Assembly (NCBI RefSeq): GCF_000333015.1
Contig: NZ_BANT01000045.1
Location: 1 to 43,946, forward strand
DNA length: 43,946 bases
Direction: 5' to 3'
Origin: Gordonia hirsuta DSM 44140 = NBRC 16056
GTDB lineage: Bacteria; Actinomycetota; Actinomycetes; Mycobacteriales; Mycobacteriaceae
The notes under the pieces are model-generated. The model searched no databases. It had not been told where the DNA came from and saw only the letters and a program-made list of their open reading frames with translations. A program made the position numbers and the translations under genes. Shown in pieces: positions 17,570 through 27,494 of the stretch (position 1 is its first letter; each line of letters opens with the position of its first letter).

Positions 17570-19111
17570 ATGGCGGATCTGCGCGGGGCACTGCTGGTCG
17601 GGGGGACCTCCAGCGATGCCGGTAAGAGTCTGCTGGTGGCCGGGCTGTGCCGGTCGCTGGCGCGCCGCGGCATCTCGGTGGCGCCCTTCAAGGCCCAGAA
17701 CATGTCGAACAACTCCGCGGTGACCCTCGACGGGGGAGAGATCGGGCGGGCCCAGGCGCTGCAGGCGGCCGCCTGCGGGCTGGAACCGGTCACCCGGTTC
17801 AATCCGGTGCTCCTCAAACCCGGAAGCGATCGTCGCTCCCAGGTGGTGGTGCGGGGCCGGGCGGTCGGCGATGTCGGGGCCGGTGACTATCAGCAGTGGC
17901 GGCGACGACTGGCCGAGGTGGTGCACGAGGAACTGGCGTCGCTGCGTGCCGACTACGACGTGGTGCTCGCCGAGGGGGCCGGCTCGATCGCCGAGATCAA
18001 TCTGCGGCGCACCGACCTGGCGAATCTGGGCCTGGCCCGGCGCGCGGGAATCCCGGTGCTGGTGGTCGCCGATATCGACCGCGGCGGCGCCCTGGCCGGT
18101 CTCTACGGCACCACCGCGGTACTCGAGCCGGCCGATCAGGCGCTGGTCGCCGGCTATGTGATCAACAAGTTCCGCGGAGATCCGGCGATCCTGGCCCCCG
18201 GACTGGAGATGCTGCGGGAGCGGACCGGCCGGGACACCCTCGGGGTGATCCCGATGCATCCGCAGGTGTGGATCGACGCCGAGGATTCGCTGGCCAGCCC
18301 GGTCGGACGCCGGGTCGGCGGTCCGCCGGCCCCGTACAGGGGAGAACGCCTGACGGTGGCCGCGATCCGGCTGCCGCGCGTATCCAACAGCACCGATGTG
18401 GAGGCGCTGGCCTGCGAGGCGGGGGTCGATGTCACCTGGGTCGACGATCCCGGTGCGGTGCACGCCGCCGATCTGGTGGTGCTGCCCGGAACCCGGGCCA
18501 CGGTGGACGATCTGCGCTGGCTGCGCGAGCGGGGGCTGGCGCAGGCGCTGGTGGAGCGGGCCGCCGGCGGTCTGCCCATTCTGGGCATCTGTGGCGGTTT
18601 TCAGATGCTGTCGCGGCAGATCGACGACCACGTCGAATCGTCGGCCGGTGCCGTCGACGGCCTGGGTCTGCTGGATGTGCACATCGTCTTCGCACAAGAG
18701 AAGACGCTGCGCCACTTCACCGGCGACGACGGCCGCCACCCGGTCCACGGCTACGAGATCCACCACGGCCGGGTGGCTGCCTGCCGGGAGCAGACGTGGT
18801 TGAACGAACACCGAACCGGCCCGGAAGGGGCGCGCCGCGGTGCCGTATACGGAACGCACGGTCACGGCCTGCTGGAGAGCGATGATTTCCGTCGGGCCTT
18901 CCTCACCGAGGTCGCCGCGGCGGCCGGCCGGCCCGGTTTCACGCCGGCACCGGACCTGAGTGTTGCGGCGGTCCGCCAGGGACAGCTGGATCTGCTGGCA
19001 GATCTGGTGGATACCCATCTGGATATGTCGGCTGTGCAACGGTTGCTCGCCGACGGCCCACCGGCACTGCCGAGCGTCCTAAGCTGGCTGTCGTGGAATC
19101 CGAGCACCTGA
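17570..19111 (+). CDS. cobQ: Cobyric acid synthase
   Basis: CobQ amidates four carboxylates of adenosyl-cobyrinic a,c-diamide using glutamine and ATP in cobalamin synthesis. The 513-residue protein has the N-terminal ATPase domain (GTSSDAGKS near residue 12; [29 protein letters not shown]) and a C-terminal type-1 glutaminase domain with nucleophile C341 in GICGGFQM and the His-containing YEIHHG. The length is normal. It lies 8 nt after map and may be co-transcribed. Other cob genes are 8-19 kb away. The 3' end carries the start and -10 of the next gene. Confidence 0.96.
   Translation: MADLRGALLVGGTSSDAGKSLLVAGLCRSLARRGISVAPFKAQNMSNNSAVTLDGGEIGRAQALQAAACGLEPVTRFNPVLLKPGSDRRSQVVVRGRAVGDVGAGDYQQWRRRLAEVVHEELASLRADYDVVLAEGAGSIAEINLRRTDLANLGLARRAGIPVLVVADIDRGGALAGLYGTTAVLEPADQALVAGYVINKFRGDPAILAPGLEMLRERTGRDTLGVIPMHPQVWIDAEDSLASPVGRRVGGPPAPYRGERLTVAAIRLPRVSNSTDVEALACEAGVDVTWVDDPGAVHAADLVVLPGTRATVDDLRWLRERGLAQALVERAAGGLPILGICGGFQMLSRQIDDHVESSAGAVDGLGLLDVHIVFAQEKTLRHFTGDDGRHPVHGYEIHHGRVAACREQTWLNEHRTGPEGARRGAVYGTHGHGLLESDDFRRAFLTEVAAAAGRPGFTPAPDLSVAAVRQGQLDLLADLVDTHLDMSAVQRLLADGPPALPSVLSWLSWNPST
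19080..19085 (+). promoter_or_regulatory. Leaderless -10-like element inside the cobQ 3' end
   Basis: TAAGCT is followed by 7 nt and then GTG at 19093. The same hexamer and spacing precede the GTG of the hydrolase at 23880. Confidence 0.5.
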
Positions 19112-19920
19112 AAATCGAGCACAGCGGTCTGGTCTTCGACGTGCACCGCAGTGGACCGGCCCGCGGACCCTGGGTGGTGCTCCTGCACGGTTTCCCGGTC
19201 AACTCGATGTGCTGGGACAAGGTGTTGCCGCGGGTGCACGATGCGGGACTGCGCACGGTGACCATCGACCAGCGCGGTTACAGCCCGGGCGCCCGCCCCG
19301 ACGGGGTCGACGAATACCGCCTGGATCGGCTGACCGACGATGTTCTGGGGGTCCTCGGTCATCTGAACATCGCCTATTCGATGGTTGTCGGGCACGACTG
19401 GGGCGGCATCGTGGCCTGGCATCTGGCGGCCCGGAACCCGGACCGGTTCACCGGGCTGGTGGCGGTGAGCACCGGGCATCCGTCGGCGATGGCGGTCGCG
19501 TTGACCGACGGCGACGACCAGCGCACCCGATCGTCGTATATCAAGGACTTCATCGCCGACGGTGCCGAAGACCGGTTGGCCGCCCGCGGCGGTGTGCTCC
19601 TGCGCCGGGCCGGAGTGAGTGCGGACGAGCTGGCGCCGATCTTGCAGCCGGGCGCCCTGACGGGCCCGCTCAACTGGTACCGGGCAGCATTCACCGGGGA
19701 CATCGCTGCGAATCTGGCGTGTCCGCCGGTGGAGATCCCGACCACGATGCTGTGGAGTGACGGGGATGCGGCGCTGGGCCGGGCGCAGGCGGAGTTGAGT
19801 GGTCGTTTCGTGTACGGCGACTATCGCTTCTCCGAACTCCGCGGCGTCGATCATTGGATACCCGAGAATGCGCCGGAGGCCGTCGCCAGCGAGATCGCCC
19901 TGCGCTCGACGATGTACTGA
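19093..19920 (+). CDS. Alpha/beta hydrolase, epoxide-hydrolase-like
   Basis: The 275-residue protein has the α/β-hydrolase fold. The oxyanion motif HGFP is near residue 32. The nucleophile elbow is GHDWGG with Asp102 rather than Ser, as in epoxide hydrolases and haloalkane dehalogenases. [11 protein letters not shown] matches the epoxide-hydrolase type, LWSDGD gives the acid and VDHWIPE the catalytic His. The substrate is unknown. It overlaps cobQ by 19 nt but in another frame, with its own -10-like TAAGCT, so it may be transcribed independently. No signal peptide. Confidence 0.88.
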   Translation: MESEHLKIEHSGLVFDVHRSGPARGPWVVLLHGFPVNSMCWDKVLPRVHDAGLRTVTIDQRGYSPGARPDGVDEYRLDRLTDDVLGVLGHLNIAYSMVVGHDWGGIVAWHLAARNPDRFTGLVAVSTGHPSAMAVALTDGDDQRTRSSYIKDFIADGAEDRLAARGGVLLRRAGVSADELAPILQPGALTGPLNWYRAAFTGDIAANLACPPVEIPTTMLWSDGDAALGRAQAELSGRFVYGDYRFSELRGVDHWIPENAPEAVASEIALRSTMY

Positions 19921-19980
19921 AACCTCGACGAGGTCCTGCACGAAGGCGCCGAATCACCCGTGGACCGGGCGCCCCCTGGT

Positions 19981-19986
19981 CATAAT
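19981..19986 (+). promoter_or_regulatory. Leaderless -10-like element for the lipase
   Basis: CATAAT is followed by 6 nt and then ATG at 19993. Confidence 0.5.
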
Positions 19987-19992
19987 CGGTGA

Positions 19993-21387
19993 ATGAAGCG
20001 GTCGCGGCGACGGAATCTTCGGGCAGTATTCGCGGTGGCGGCGGTGATGCTGCTGGCCGGACCGCCGCTGGCGGCCGGACCCGCCGGGGCCGAGCCGTTC
20101 ACCATGTGGCCGATCCCCAAAGAGATCCCCGAGGCCATCGATGGTGCGATCCCGCCGCCGCCGTTTCCGCGGCTGCAGAAGATCCCGCCGCGCGCACAGA
20201 CCCCGGGCACGAGCCATCGGTTCCAGGAGTTGCGCGAGGCGGTCATGCCCGACCCGACGGGCGACCCGTTCTTCGACCGGTGGGCGCCGGATCTGGACCG
20301 GCGTGCACCCGGAGAGTTGCTGGCGATCCGGGACGTGACCTGGCCGGCGGGGCTTCTGGTGACCACCCCGATCTCCCGGGCCCGGCAGGTCAAGTTCGCC
20401 ACCACCGACGCGGCCGGGAGGGCGTCGTTCGGCACCGCCACCATTCTGGAACCCCGGACCGGCTGGACCGGTTCGGGCCCGCGGCCGATCCTGGTGAACA
20501 ATCTGCCGATCGATTCCCTCGGGGCGGCCTGCACACCGGGAATGACGCTGGCACACGGCATGAGCGTCGCCACCGGGGCCACCGATTTCATTCCGCCGAC
20601 GACGCAGCTGGCACTGGCCCGCGGCTACACGGTGATCGTTCCGGACCATCAGGGACCGCGGCAGGCGTACGCCGAGCCGGTGACCGCCGGGCACATCGTG
20701 CTCGATTCGGTCCGGGCGGCCGCGCACCTGGACGCGAAGCGTTTCGGCAGCAGCCCGGTGGCGATGACCGGCTATTCCGGCGGCGCGATCGCCACCAACG
20801 GTGCGGCCAAACTTCTGGGCACCTATGCGCCGGAGCTGGAGCCACGCATGGTCGGGGCCGCACTGGGCGGGGTCCCGGCCGACTTCCGGCTGCTGGTCGG
20901 TTCGATGAACGCGAACCTGGCGACCGGACTCTTCCACGCGGCGACCTTCGGTATCGCCCGGGAGCGACCGGAGATCCTGACCCTGGCGAACAACCCGGCT
21001 CAGTGGCTGGCCACCTCGCCGCTGAAGAACGTCTGCATCGTTCCGGCCGCCATGGCCGGTCCGACCTTCCTGCCCATGCAGCTGCTCGCCAACGATCCGG
21101 ACCCGTTCCACTCGCCGATCGCCGAGGAGATCTACCGGGCCACCAAGATGTCCGATAAGAAGGCGCAGGTCCCGTTGTACATCTACAACGGCGCTCAGGA
21201 GTTCTGGATCCCGGCGCTGGGCGCCCGCAACCTCTACCGCGAACAGTGCCGCCTCGGCGCGAACGCGGTGTACCGCGAACCTTTCGGTGAGCACGCCATC
21301 GCCATGCTCACCGGCTATCCGGAGGCCCTGTCGTGGCTGGATGCCCGGTTGCAGGGCAACCCGGCGGTCTCCGAGTGCCCGCGCTGA
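19993..21387 (+). CDS. Secreted lipase (LIP family)
   Basis: The 464-residue protein has a basic n-region (KRSRRR), a hydrophobic core and a signal-peptidase site after AGA (about residue 33), so it is exported. The mature part is an α/β hydrolase of the secretory-lipase (LIP) family, with nucleophile S262 in GYSGGA, an acid downstream and a His in GEHAIA. Such enzymes hydrolyse triacylglycerols or related esters. The CATAAT 6 nt before ATG suggests a leaderless promoter of its own. It converges on mtr with 13 nt between the stops. The natural substrate cannot be read from the sequence. Confidence 0.87.
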   Translation: MKRSRRRNLRAVFAVAAVMLLAGPPLAAGPAGAEPFTMWPIPKEIPEAIDGAIPPPPFPRLQKIPPRAQTPGTSHRFQELREAVMPDPTGDPFFDRWAPDLDRRAPGELLAIRDVTWPAGLLVTTPISRARQVKFATTDAAGRASFGTATILEPRTGWTGSGPRPILVNNLPIDSLGAACTPGMTLAHGMSVATGATDFIPPTTQLALARGYTVIVPDHQGPRQAYAEPVTAGHIVLDSVRAAAHLDAKRFGSSPVAMTGYSGGAIATNGAAKLLGTYAPELEPRMVGAALGGVPADFRLLVGSMNANLATGLFHAATFGIARERPEILTLANNPAQWLATSPLKNVCIVPAAMAGPTFLPMQLLANDPDPFHSPIAEEIYRATKMSDKKAQVPLYIYNGAQEFWIPALGARNLYREQCRLGANAVYREPFGEHAIAMLTGYPEALSWLDARLQGNPAVSECPR

Positions 21388-21400
21388 TCGGACCGGTAGG

Positions 21401-22813
21401 TCAGTCCAGGTCCAGCCCCAGCAGAGCGTTCTCGAGTACCTCCGGCAGCGCCGGATGGATCCAGTACTGACCGCGGGCCATCTCCCGGACACCCAGGCCG
21501 AAACTCAGGGCCTGGATCGCCGGCTGAATGATCGACGCGGCCTGCTCACCCATGATGTGCACGCCCAGCAGCCGGCCGGTGGCCCGGTCGGCGATCACCT
21601 TGCAGAAGCCCTCGGTGTCCTCCATCGCCCAGCCGTAGGCGACGTCGCCGTACTCCTGCACCTTGACGGTCAGGTCGTAGCCGGCTTCGATCGCCTCGGC
21701 CTCGGTCAGCCCGACGGTGGCCACCTGCGGATGCGTGAAGACCGCTGCGGGCACCCACTGGTGCATGAACGAGTCCAGATCGGGAGAATCCCAGCCCTTG
21801 AGCAGGTTCTCCTGCACGGTCCGCTGTTCCTGGTTGGCCACATGTTTGAGCTGGTACGGGGAGGAGACATCGCCCAGCGCCCACACGCCGCGCGCCGGTG
21901 TGCGTCCGTGCGCGTCGGTGGGGACCCGGCCGTCGTCGGTCAGCGGCACTCCGATGGTGTCCAAACCCAGACGGTCCCCGTTGGGGGTGCGTCCGGTCGC
22001 GACCAGCAGTACGTCCACATCCAAGTGGTCACCGTCGCCGCAGTTGAGGCGGATGGTGCCGTCGGGCAGGGTGGTGGCACCGAGCATGCCCTCGTTGAGG
22101 CGGACCGTCCACTTCTGCTGGGCCGCGCGGGTGAAGCGGCTGCTGATCTCCGCGTCCATCTTGCGCAGCAGAGCCGGACCCCGGGCGATCATGGTGACGT
22201 CGGTGCCCAGGCTGGCGAAGACGTGGGCGAATTCGCTGGCGATGTAGCCGCTGCCCATGATCGCCATCCGGGCCGGTAGCTCCGGCAGCCGCATGACGTC
22301 GTCGTTGGTGTAGTAGCGCACGTTCGACTCGCGGATCGGCTGCGGGATCTCGGGGCGGGCCCCGGCGGCGATCACGACCTCGCGGGCGGCCACCACGTCA
22401 CCGGCATCGGTGACGAGCCGATAACGCTCGACGCCGTCGACCTCGACCCGCCCGTCGAACCGCACATGACTGGAATACACGGTGATGTTGTCGCAGTCCT
22501 CGATCCGGTAGTGCTTTCCACCGGCGGAAATCGGGTCGATCCGGTCGAAGACCCGGCGAACCAGATCGGGCCAGTCCACCCCGTCCAGCGAGGCCCGCAC
22601 CTGGTAGCGCCCGGCTTCTTCCACGGTATCGGCCACATCGGCGGCGTAGACGAACATCTTGGTCGGAATGCAGCCGACGTTCAGGCAGGTCCCGCCGTAG
22701 ATACCCTCCTCGAAGATCGCCATCGTGATGTCGTCGAAGCGCTCGTCGGGCAGCGAGTTGCCGCTGCCCGAGCCGATGATGGCCAGGTCAACCAGTCTCA
22801 TCGCAGTGCTCAT
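21401..22813 (-). CDS. mtr: Mycothione reductase
   Basis: Mtr reduces mycothiol disulphide with NADPH, keeping the main actinobacterial thiol reduced. The 470-residue flavoprotein shows the FAD-binding GSGSGN at the N-terminus, the redox-active disulphide C43-x4-C48 in GGTCLNVGC, the second nucleotide-binding MGSGYIASE, the FAD motif VWALGDV, and the C-terminal [13 protein letters not shown] with the catalytic His. The SGSGNS and the short N-terminal region distinguish it from glutathione reductase and lipoamide dehydrogenase. Its start overlaps the upstream hydrolase stop (ATGA), so the two are coupled. A mycothiol enzyme supports an actinobacterial origin. Confidence 0.95.
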   Translation of the reverse strand: MSTAMRLVDLAIIGSGSGNSLPDERFDDITMAIFEEGIYGGTCLNVGCIPTKMFVYAADVADTVEEAGRYQVRASLDGVDWPDLVRRVFDRIDPISAGGKHYRIEDCDNITVYSSHVRFDGRVEVDGVERYRLVTDAGDVVAAREVVIAAGARPEIPQPIRESNVRYYTNDDVMRLPELPARMAIMGSGYIASEFAHVFASLGTDVTMIARGPALLRKMDAEISSRFTRAAQQKWTVRLNEGMLGATTLPDGTIRLNCGDGDHLDVDVLLVATGRTPNGDRLGLDTIGVPLTDDGRVPTDAHGRTPARGVWALGDVSSPYQLKHVANQEQRTVQENLLKGWDSPDLDSFMHQWVPAAVFTHPQVATVGLTEAEAIEAGYDLTVKVQEYGDVAYGWAMEDTEGFCKVIADRATGRLLGVHIMGEQAASIIQPAIQALSFGLGVREMARGQYWIHPALPEVLENALLGLDLD

Positions 22814-23880
22814 CGGGCTGCCACCGCCGCCACGTCGAGCTCAGCGCGCAGCCACTGGTCGACGGCGGCGTAGGCCTCCGCGCGAGCCTGCGACTGCGAA
22901 AGAAAGACGTCGTGCCGCGCATCGCCGACGGCGACCGACATCACCCGCCGGGCGATGAAGGGTGACCACTTGGCGATGTGCTGCACATCCAGCACACAGT
23001 CGGCGGTGTCCACAGCGACGTCGTACTCGGCCCGGAAGCGGGACTTGTCCGACCGCAACGACAGCACCGGGACACCGACATCGATACCGCGGTGCAGCGC
23101 CAGCTGTCCCTGACGGATCGCGCTGAGCCAGCCGAAGGTCACCGGGAACCCGGTCAGCGGCTTGCGATCCAGGTCGTAGGACCATTCGCCGTTCGCGCTG
23201 ATGTGCAGACTCTGGCCGTACGCCGAGGACAACTCCCGCGGAACCAGCGCCTTGGGGCGGACCGCCGCCACCGCCGACAGCAGCCGCGCGGTGGGTCCGG
23301 TGCGCAGGACGGTTTCGCCCTGCAAATCCAGCCACGGACTGTTGAGCAGCAGCCCGTCAGTGCGCGCGTGCCGTTGCGGATCGGTGCGGCGCAGCCGGTC
23401 CAGCCACAGCGAGGTGACCAGTCCGCCGGTGGAGTGACCGGCGACCAGGACGCGTGCGTTGCGCCCGGCCGGTGCGGTCTCGGCGGCGATCACGTCCAGC
23501 GCGGCGTTGAGCTCGTCGTCGTAGTACGCCAGATCGGAGATGTAGTGAGGAGTCTGCTGCCGGTGGAAGGAGCGTCCGCATTTGCGCAGGTCCAGCGCGT
23601 AGAAGGCGTAGTCGCGGTCGTGGAAGAACTGCGCGAGCTCATCCTGAAAGAAGTAGTCGGTGAAACCGTGTACGTAGAGCACAGCGCCCCGGGCGGCCGC
23701 TCCGCCGGCCGACCGGCGGATCAGGGTGGCACTGATCGGATCCTCACCGTCGGGATCGTCGCCCAGCGGCAGCGTCAGCACCTCGTAGCGGTCCAGGAAA
23801 TGATCGGGGCGCCAGATGTGTTCCGGAACGGAATCCGGCGCGGTCAGGGAAGGCTCGGTGGGGGACTCAGTCGAACTCAC
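22810..23880 (-). CDS. Alpha/beta hydrolase (serine aminopeptidase/lysophospholipase-like)
   Basis: The 356-residue protein has an α/β-hydrolase fold with YVHGFTDY, nucleophile Ser in AGHSTGG (about residue 145), a late acid and the His in [10 protein letters not shown] large cap segment (about residues 190-260) lies between. It resembles Rv2854, next to mtr in mycobacteria. The GTG at 23880 is chosen because TAAGCT lies exactly 7 nt upstream; an ATG 6 nt earlier, inside the spacer, is an alternative. The 4-nt overlap with mtr implies coupling. The substrate is unknown. Confidence 0.87.
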   Translation of the reverse strand: MSSTESPTEPSLTAPDSVPEHIWRPDHFLDRYEVLTLPLGDDPDGEDPISATLIRRSAGGAAARGAVLYVHGFTDYFFQDELAQFFHDRDYAFYALDLRKCGRSFHRQQTPHYISDLAYYDDELNAALDVIAAETAPAGRNARVLVAGHSTGGLVTSLWLDRLRRTDPQRHARTDGLLLNSPWLDLQGETVLRTGPTARLLSAVAAVRPKALVPRELSSAYGQSLHISANGEWSYDLDRKPLTGFPVTFGWLSAIRQGQLALHRGIDVGVPVLSLRSDKSRFRAEYDVAVDTADCVLDVQHIAKWSPFIARRVMSVAVGDARHDVFLSQSQARAEAYAAVDQWLRAELDVAAVAAR

Positions 23881-23887
23881 GGGCATC

Positions 23888-23893
23888 AGCTTA
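23888..23893 (-). promoter_or_regulatory. Leaderless -10-like element for the hydrolase-mtr operon
   Basis: On the minus strand this is TAAGCT, followed by 7 nt and then GTG at 23880. Confidence 0.5.
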
Positions 23894-24019
23894 GGCTGGT
23901 ATGTCGTTCATCCCACATTTCCCAGCGCCGATGCGTAGGGGACGAGGCGGATGTACAACAATGATTCAAGGTGTGGTCTCGGCCAGCAGGGTGCCGGGCG
24001 GCGAGGAAATGAGCGGAAC

Positions 24020-25546
24020 GTGGCACAGAGAGTGATCAAGACGGACGTGGCACTGATCGGTGCCGGCATCATGAGCGCCACTCTTGGAACGCTGCTGCGG
24101 CAACTGGAACCGAGCTGGTCGATCGCGCTGTTCGAGCGCCTGGATGCCGCCGCCGCCGAAAGTAGTGACCCGTGGAACAACGCGGGCACCGGCCACTCGG
24201 CGCTGTGTGAGCTCAACTACACCCCGGCCGGAGCCGACGGCTCGATCGACATCACCAAAGCGCTGAACATCAACGAACAGTTCCAGCAGTCGCGCCAGTT
24301 CTGGGCGTACGGCGTCGACAACGGTCTGCTCGGCGAGCCGGACGAGTTCATCAACCCCATCCCGCACGTGAGCTTCGCCCACGGGGCCGCCGGTGTCGAG
24401 TACCTGCGGAATCGGCAGGCCGCACTCGCCAAGAACACCCTGTTCGAAGGCATGGAGTTCATCGACGACGACGCCGAGTTCGCCCGCCGCCTGCCGCTCA
24501 TGGCCGCGGGCCGCGACTGGAGCGATCCGGTGGCGCTGAACTGGTACACCGAGGGCACCGACGTCGACTTCGGTGCGCTGACCCAGCAGCTGCTGAACTA
24601 CGTCGGTCGTGACGCCGATCTGTACTTCGGACACGAGGTCCGGAATCTGTCGCAGCAGTCCGACGACAGCTGGGTGGTCAAGGTCCGGAACCTGCGCACC
24701 GGCGAGGACATCCGCGTCGAGGCCAAGTTCGTCTTCATCGGTGCCGGCGGCGGCGCCCTGCATCTGCTCCAGAAGTCGGGGATTCCCGAGGCCAAAGGCT
24801 TCGGTGGCTTCCCGGTCAGCGGTGAGTTCTTCCGCTGCACCAACCCCGACGTGATCGCCGAGCACTCGGCCAAGGTTTACGGCCAGGCTGCCGTGGGTGC
24901 ACCGCCGATGTCGGTGCCGCACCTGGACACCCGTGTCATCAACCACGAGAAGGGGCTGCTGTTCGGCCCGTACGCGGGCTGGTCGCCGAAGTTCCTCAAG
25001 ACCGGCGGCGTCATGGATCTGCCGAAGACAGTGAAGCCCGGCAACCTGCTGCCGATGATGTCGATCGCTCCCAAGGAATTCGGCCTGCTCAAGTACCTGA
25101 TCGGCGAACTGGCGGCGACCCCGGCCGACCGGGTCAAGACTCTGCAGGAGTTCGTCCCGCGTGCCACCGGTGGCGACTGGGAACTGATCACCGCAGGCCA
25201 GCGTGTGCAGGTGATCCGCAAGGACGGAATGGGCGGCAACCTCGAGTTCGGCACCGCCGTCGTCGCCGCGGGTGACGGTTCGATCGCCGGTCTGCTCGGG
25301 GCCTCGCCGGGCGCCTCGACCGCCGTCCCGGCGATGGTCTCGGTACTGCAGCAGTGCTTCAGCGACCGTTTCGACGCATGGACCCCGAAGCTGACCGAGA
25401 TGGTCCCGTCGTTCGGCCAGAAGCTGAACGACAACCCGGCGCTGTTCCGCCAGCTGTGGGACTGGACCAACCGCAGCCTGGAGCTGACCGGCAACGGTGA
25501 GGCCGCCGGCCATGGTCGACATGCCGCGGTGGAGTCGGCCGAGTAG
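24020..25546 (+). CDS. mqo: Malate:quinone oxidoreductase
   Basis: Mqo is a membrane-associated flavoenzyme that oxidises malate to oxaloacetate and passes electrons to the quinone pool. The 508-residue protein has the FAD-binding block [13 protein letters not shown] near the start, [35 protein letters not shown] and [11 protein letters not shown], all typical of Mqo. The GTG at 24020 follows a GAGGAAA about 11 nt upstream; another GTG at 24032 is possible and the longer frame has no homology. The promoter region (23881-24019) contains an AT-rich TACAACAATGAT, but no clear -10/-35 pair. The chelatase gene follows after 14 nt. Confidence 0.96.
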   Translation: MAQRVIKTDVALIGAGIMSATLGTLLRQLEPSWSIALFERLDAAAAESSDPWNNAGTGHSALCELNYTPAGADGSIDITKALNINEQFQQSRQFWAYGVDNGLLGEPDEFINPIPHVSFAHGAAGVEYLRNRQAALAKNTLFEGMEFIDDDAEFARRLPLMAAGRDWSDPVALNWYTEGTDVDFGALTQQLLNYVGRDADLYFGHEVRNLSQQSDDSWVVKVRNLRTGEDIRVEAKFVFIGAGGGALHLLQKSGIPEAKGFGGFPVSGEFFRCTNPDVIAEHSAKVYGQAAVGAPPMSVPHLDTRVINHEKGLLFGPYAGWSPKFLKTGGVMDLPKTVKPGNLLPMMSIAPKEFGLLKYLIGELAATPADRVKTLQEFVPRATGGDWELITAGQRVQVIRKDGMGGNLEFGTAVVAAGDGSIAGLLGASPGASTAVPAMVSVLQQCFSDRFDAWTPKLTEMVPSFGQKLNDNPALFRQLWDWTNRSLELTGNGEAAGHGRHAAVESAE

Positions 25547-25560
25547 AACCGACGACACAA

Positions 25561-27450
25561 GTGACCGCACCTGTTGCGTATCCGTTCAGTGGGGTCGTCG
25601 GACAGGACCGGCTCAAGCTGGCCCTGATCCTGTCGACCATCTCTCCGGGCATCGGCGGCGTGCTGATCCGCGGAGAGAAGGGGACAGCCAAGTCCACCAT
25701 CGTTCGCGGTCTGTCTCCACTGCTCGGGAGTGATTCCCGGGTGGTCGAGCTGCCGATCGGGGCCACCGAGGACCGGGTCATCGGATCCCTGGATCTGACC
25801 CGTGTCCTGCGGGACGGTCAGGCCCACTTCACGCCCGGACTGCTTGCCCAGGCCGACGGTGGTGTCCTCTACATCGACGAGGTCAATCTGCTCGCCGACC
25901 ATCTGGTCGATGTGCTGCTCGACGCCGCTGCCAGCGGCCGGGTCACCATCGAACGCGACGGCGTCTCACATACCGAAGCCGCAGACTTCGTTCTGGTCGG
26001 CACCATGAATCCCGAGGAAGGGGAGCTGCGGCCGCAACTGCTCGACCGGTTCGGGCTGGTGGTCGATGTGGCCGGTGCGCGTGAGGTGAGCGAACGCGTG
26101 GCGATCGTGACCGCGCGGATGGCCTACGACGCCGATCCGGATGCTTTCGCCGCGTCGTTTGCCGGTGCGGAAGCCGAACTGGCGCAGCGAATCTCGTCGG
26201 CTCGCGCAGCGGTGGAAACAGTACTGATCCCGCCCGAGGAACTGCGGCGGATCGCTGGGATCTGTGCGGCTCTGGAGGTCGACGGACTCCGCGGTGACAT
26301 CGTGGTCGCACGCACGGCGGCGGCGCACGCGGCCTGGCGGGGCAGCGATGCGGTGACGGAAGACGATGTGCGGGTTGCGGTCGAACTGGCATTGCCGCAT
26401 CGCAGACGACGGAATCCGTTCGATTCACCGGAGATGACTTCCGATGAACTCGATGAAGCCCTCGAACAGGGTGAGCAGGCCGCCTCGGAGCCGCCCCCTT
26501 TTGAGCCGGAGCCGGAGTCGGACACCGATTCCGGCACCGACTCAGAGGCTGCGGCAGAAGCGGATCCACCCGCCGAATCCAGTACCGAACCCGATTCCGG
26601 TGAAGCGGAGCAGCCATCGGCTGGGGGAGAGACACCGTCGGGACCCCAGTTCGGGGCTCCGCCGGCCGGGACGACCCGGCGGCTGCGGACCTTTCGTGCT
26701 GAGGGAACCGGAGAAGGAACCGACGGCCGCCGGTCGTGGGCCCGCGGTACACGTGGCATGACCTCTCGGGCGATCGATTTCTCCGCGACCACGCCGGTTC
26801 ACCTCTTCGGTACGGTGCTCGCCGCCGCCGGCCGCACCGACGGGCAGGGGCTGCCGTCGATCGTGGCCGACGACCTGCGCGGCGCCGAACGGATCGGAAC
26901 AGAGTCGAACCTGGTGGTCTTCGTCGTGGATCTGTCGGGATCGATGACCGCCCGGGCCCGTCTCACTGCGGTTCGCAATGCCTGCGTGGATCTGCTTCGC
27001 GATTCGTATACGCGCCGGGACCGGGTGGCAGTCGTGGTCGCTGCCGGTAAAGATGCCTACGTCGCGGTACCGCCGACCCGCTCGGTGGACCTGGCGGTCG
27101 CCCGGCTGGCAGCGGTGCGCACCGGTGGACGCACGCCGCTCGCCGAGGGACTGAGGCGGGCACTGGAGGTCATCGAACGCGCGGTACGCACCGATCCGAC
27201 ACGACGACCCTTGCTGGTGGTGCTCACCGATGGACGGGCTACGGCGGGCAAGAACGCCACCGAGCGCGCCAAGGCTGTGGCCGGTGAGGTCGCGGGCCAG
27301 GGGGTTTCGTCGTTGGTGGTCGATTGTGAGCAGGGCATGATCCGGCTTGGACTTGCGGTAGAGCTGGCGGACCGGATGGGCGCCGAATACACGTCGATGG
27401 ATCTTCTCGACACCGATGGACTGGCTGGAACGGTAAAAACCGCCGGCTGA
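25561..27450 (+). CDS. ChlI/ChlD-type fused chelatase ATPase (AAA+ plus VWA)
   Basis: The 629-residue protein fuses an AAA+ ATPase (Walker [10 protein letters not shown] at residues 38-46; Walker B LYIDEVN), an acidic Glu/Pro/Asp/Ser linker (about residues 300-380) and a C-terminal VWA domain with MIDAS DLSGSMT (D457). This is the Mg-chelatase I+D architecture and matches Rv2850c. Because the organism shows cobalamin genes close by (cobO, cobB) and no chlorophyll genes, it is more likely the ATPase partner of a CobN-type cobaltochelatase than a Mg chelatase; this is inferred from context. The GTG start lies 14 nt after mqo. Confidence 0.88.
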   Translation: MTAPVAYPFSGVVGQDRLKLALILSTISPGIGGVLIRGEKGTAKSTIVRGLSPLLGSDSRVVELPIGATEDRVIGSLDLTRVLRDGQAHFTPGLLAQADGGVLYIDEVNLLADHLVDVLLDAAASGRVTIERDGVSHTEAADFVLVGTMNPEEGELRPQLLDRFGLVVDVAGAREVSERVAIVTARMAYDADPDAFAASFAGAEAELAQRISSARAAVETVLIPPEELRRIAGICAALEVDGLRGDIVVARTAAAHAAWRGSDAVTEDDVRVAVELALPHRRRRNPFDSPEMTSDELDEALEQGEQAASEPPPFEPEPESDTDSGTDSEAAAEADPPAESSTEPDSGEAEQPSAGGETPSGPQFGAPPAGTTRRLRTFRAEGTGEGTDGRRSWARGTRGMTSRAIDFSATTPVHLFGTVLAAAGRTDGQGLPSIVADDLRGAERIGTESNLVVFVVDLSGSMTARARLTAVRNACVDLLRDSYTRRDRVAVVVAAGKDAYVAVPPTRSVDLAVARLAAVRTGGRTPLAEGLRRALEVIERAVRTDPTRRPLLVVLTDGRATAGKNATERAKAVAGEVAGQGVSSLVVDCEQGMIRLGLAVELADRMGAEYTSMDLLDTDGLAGTVKTAG

Positions 27451-27494
27451 TGGTCGGGCATCACCGCCTCGCCCGTCCGGACCAGAACCTTCGC

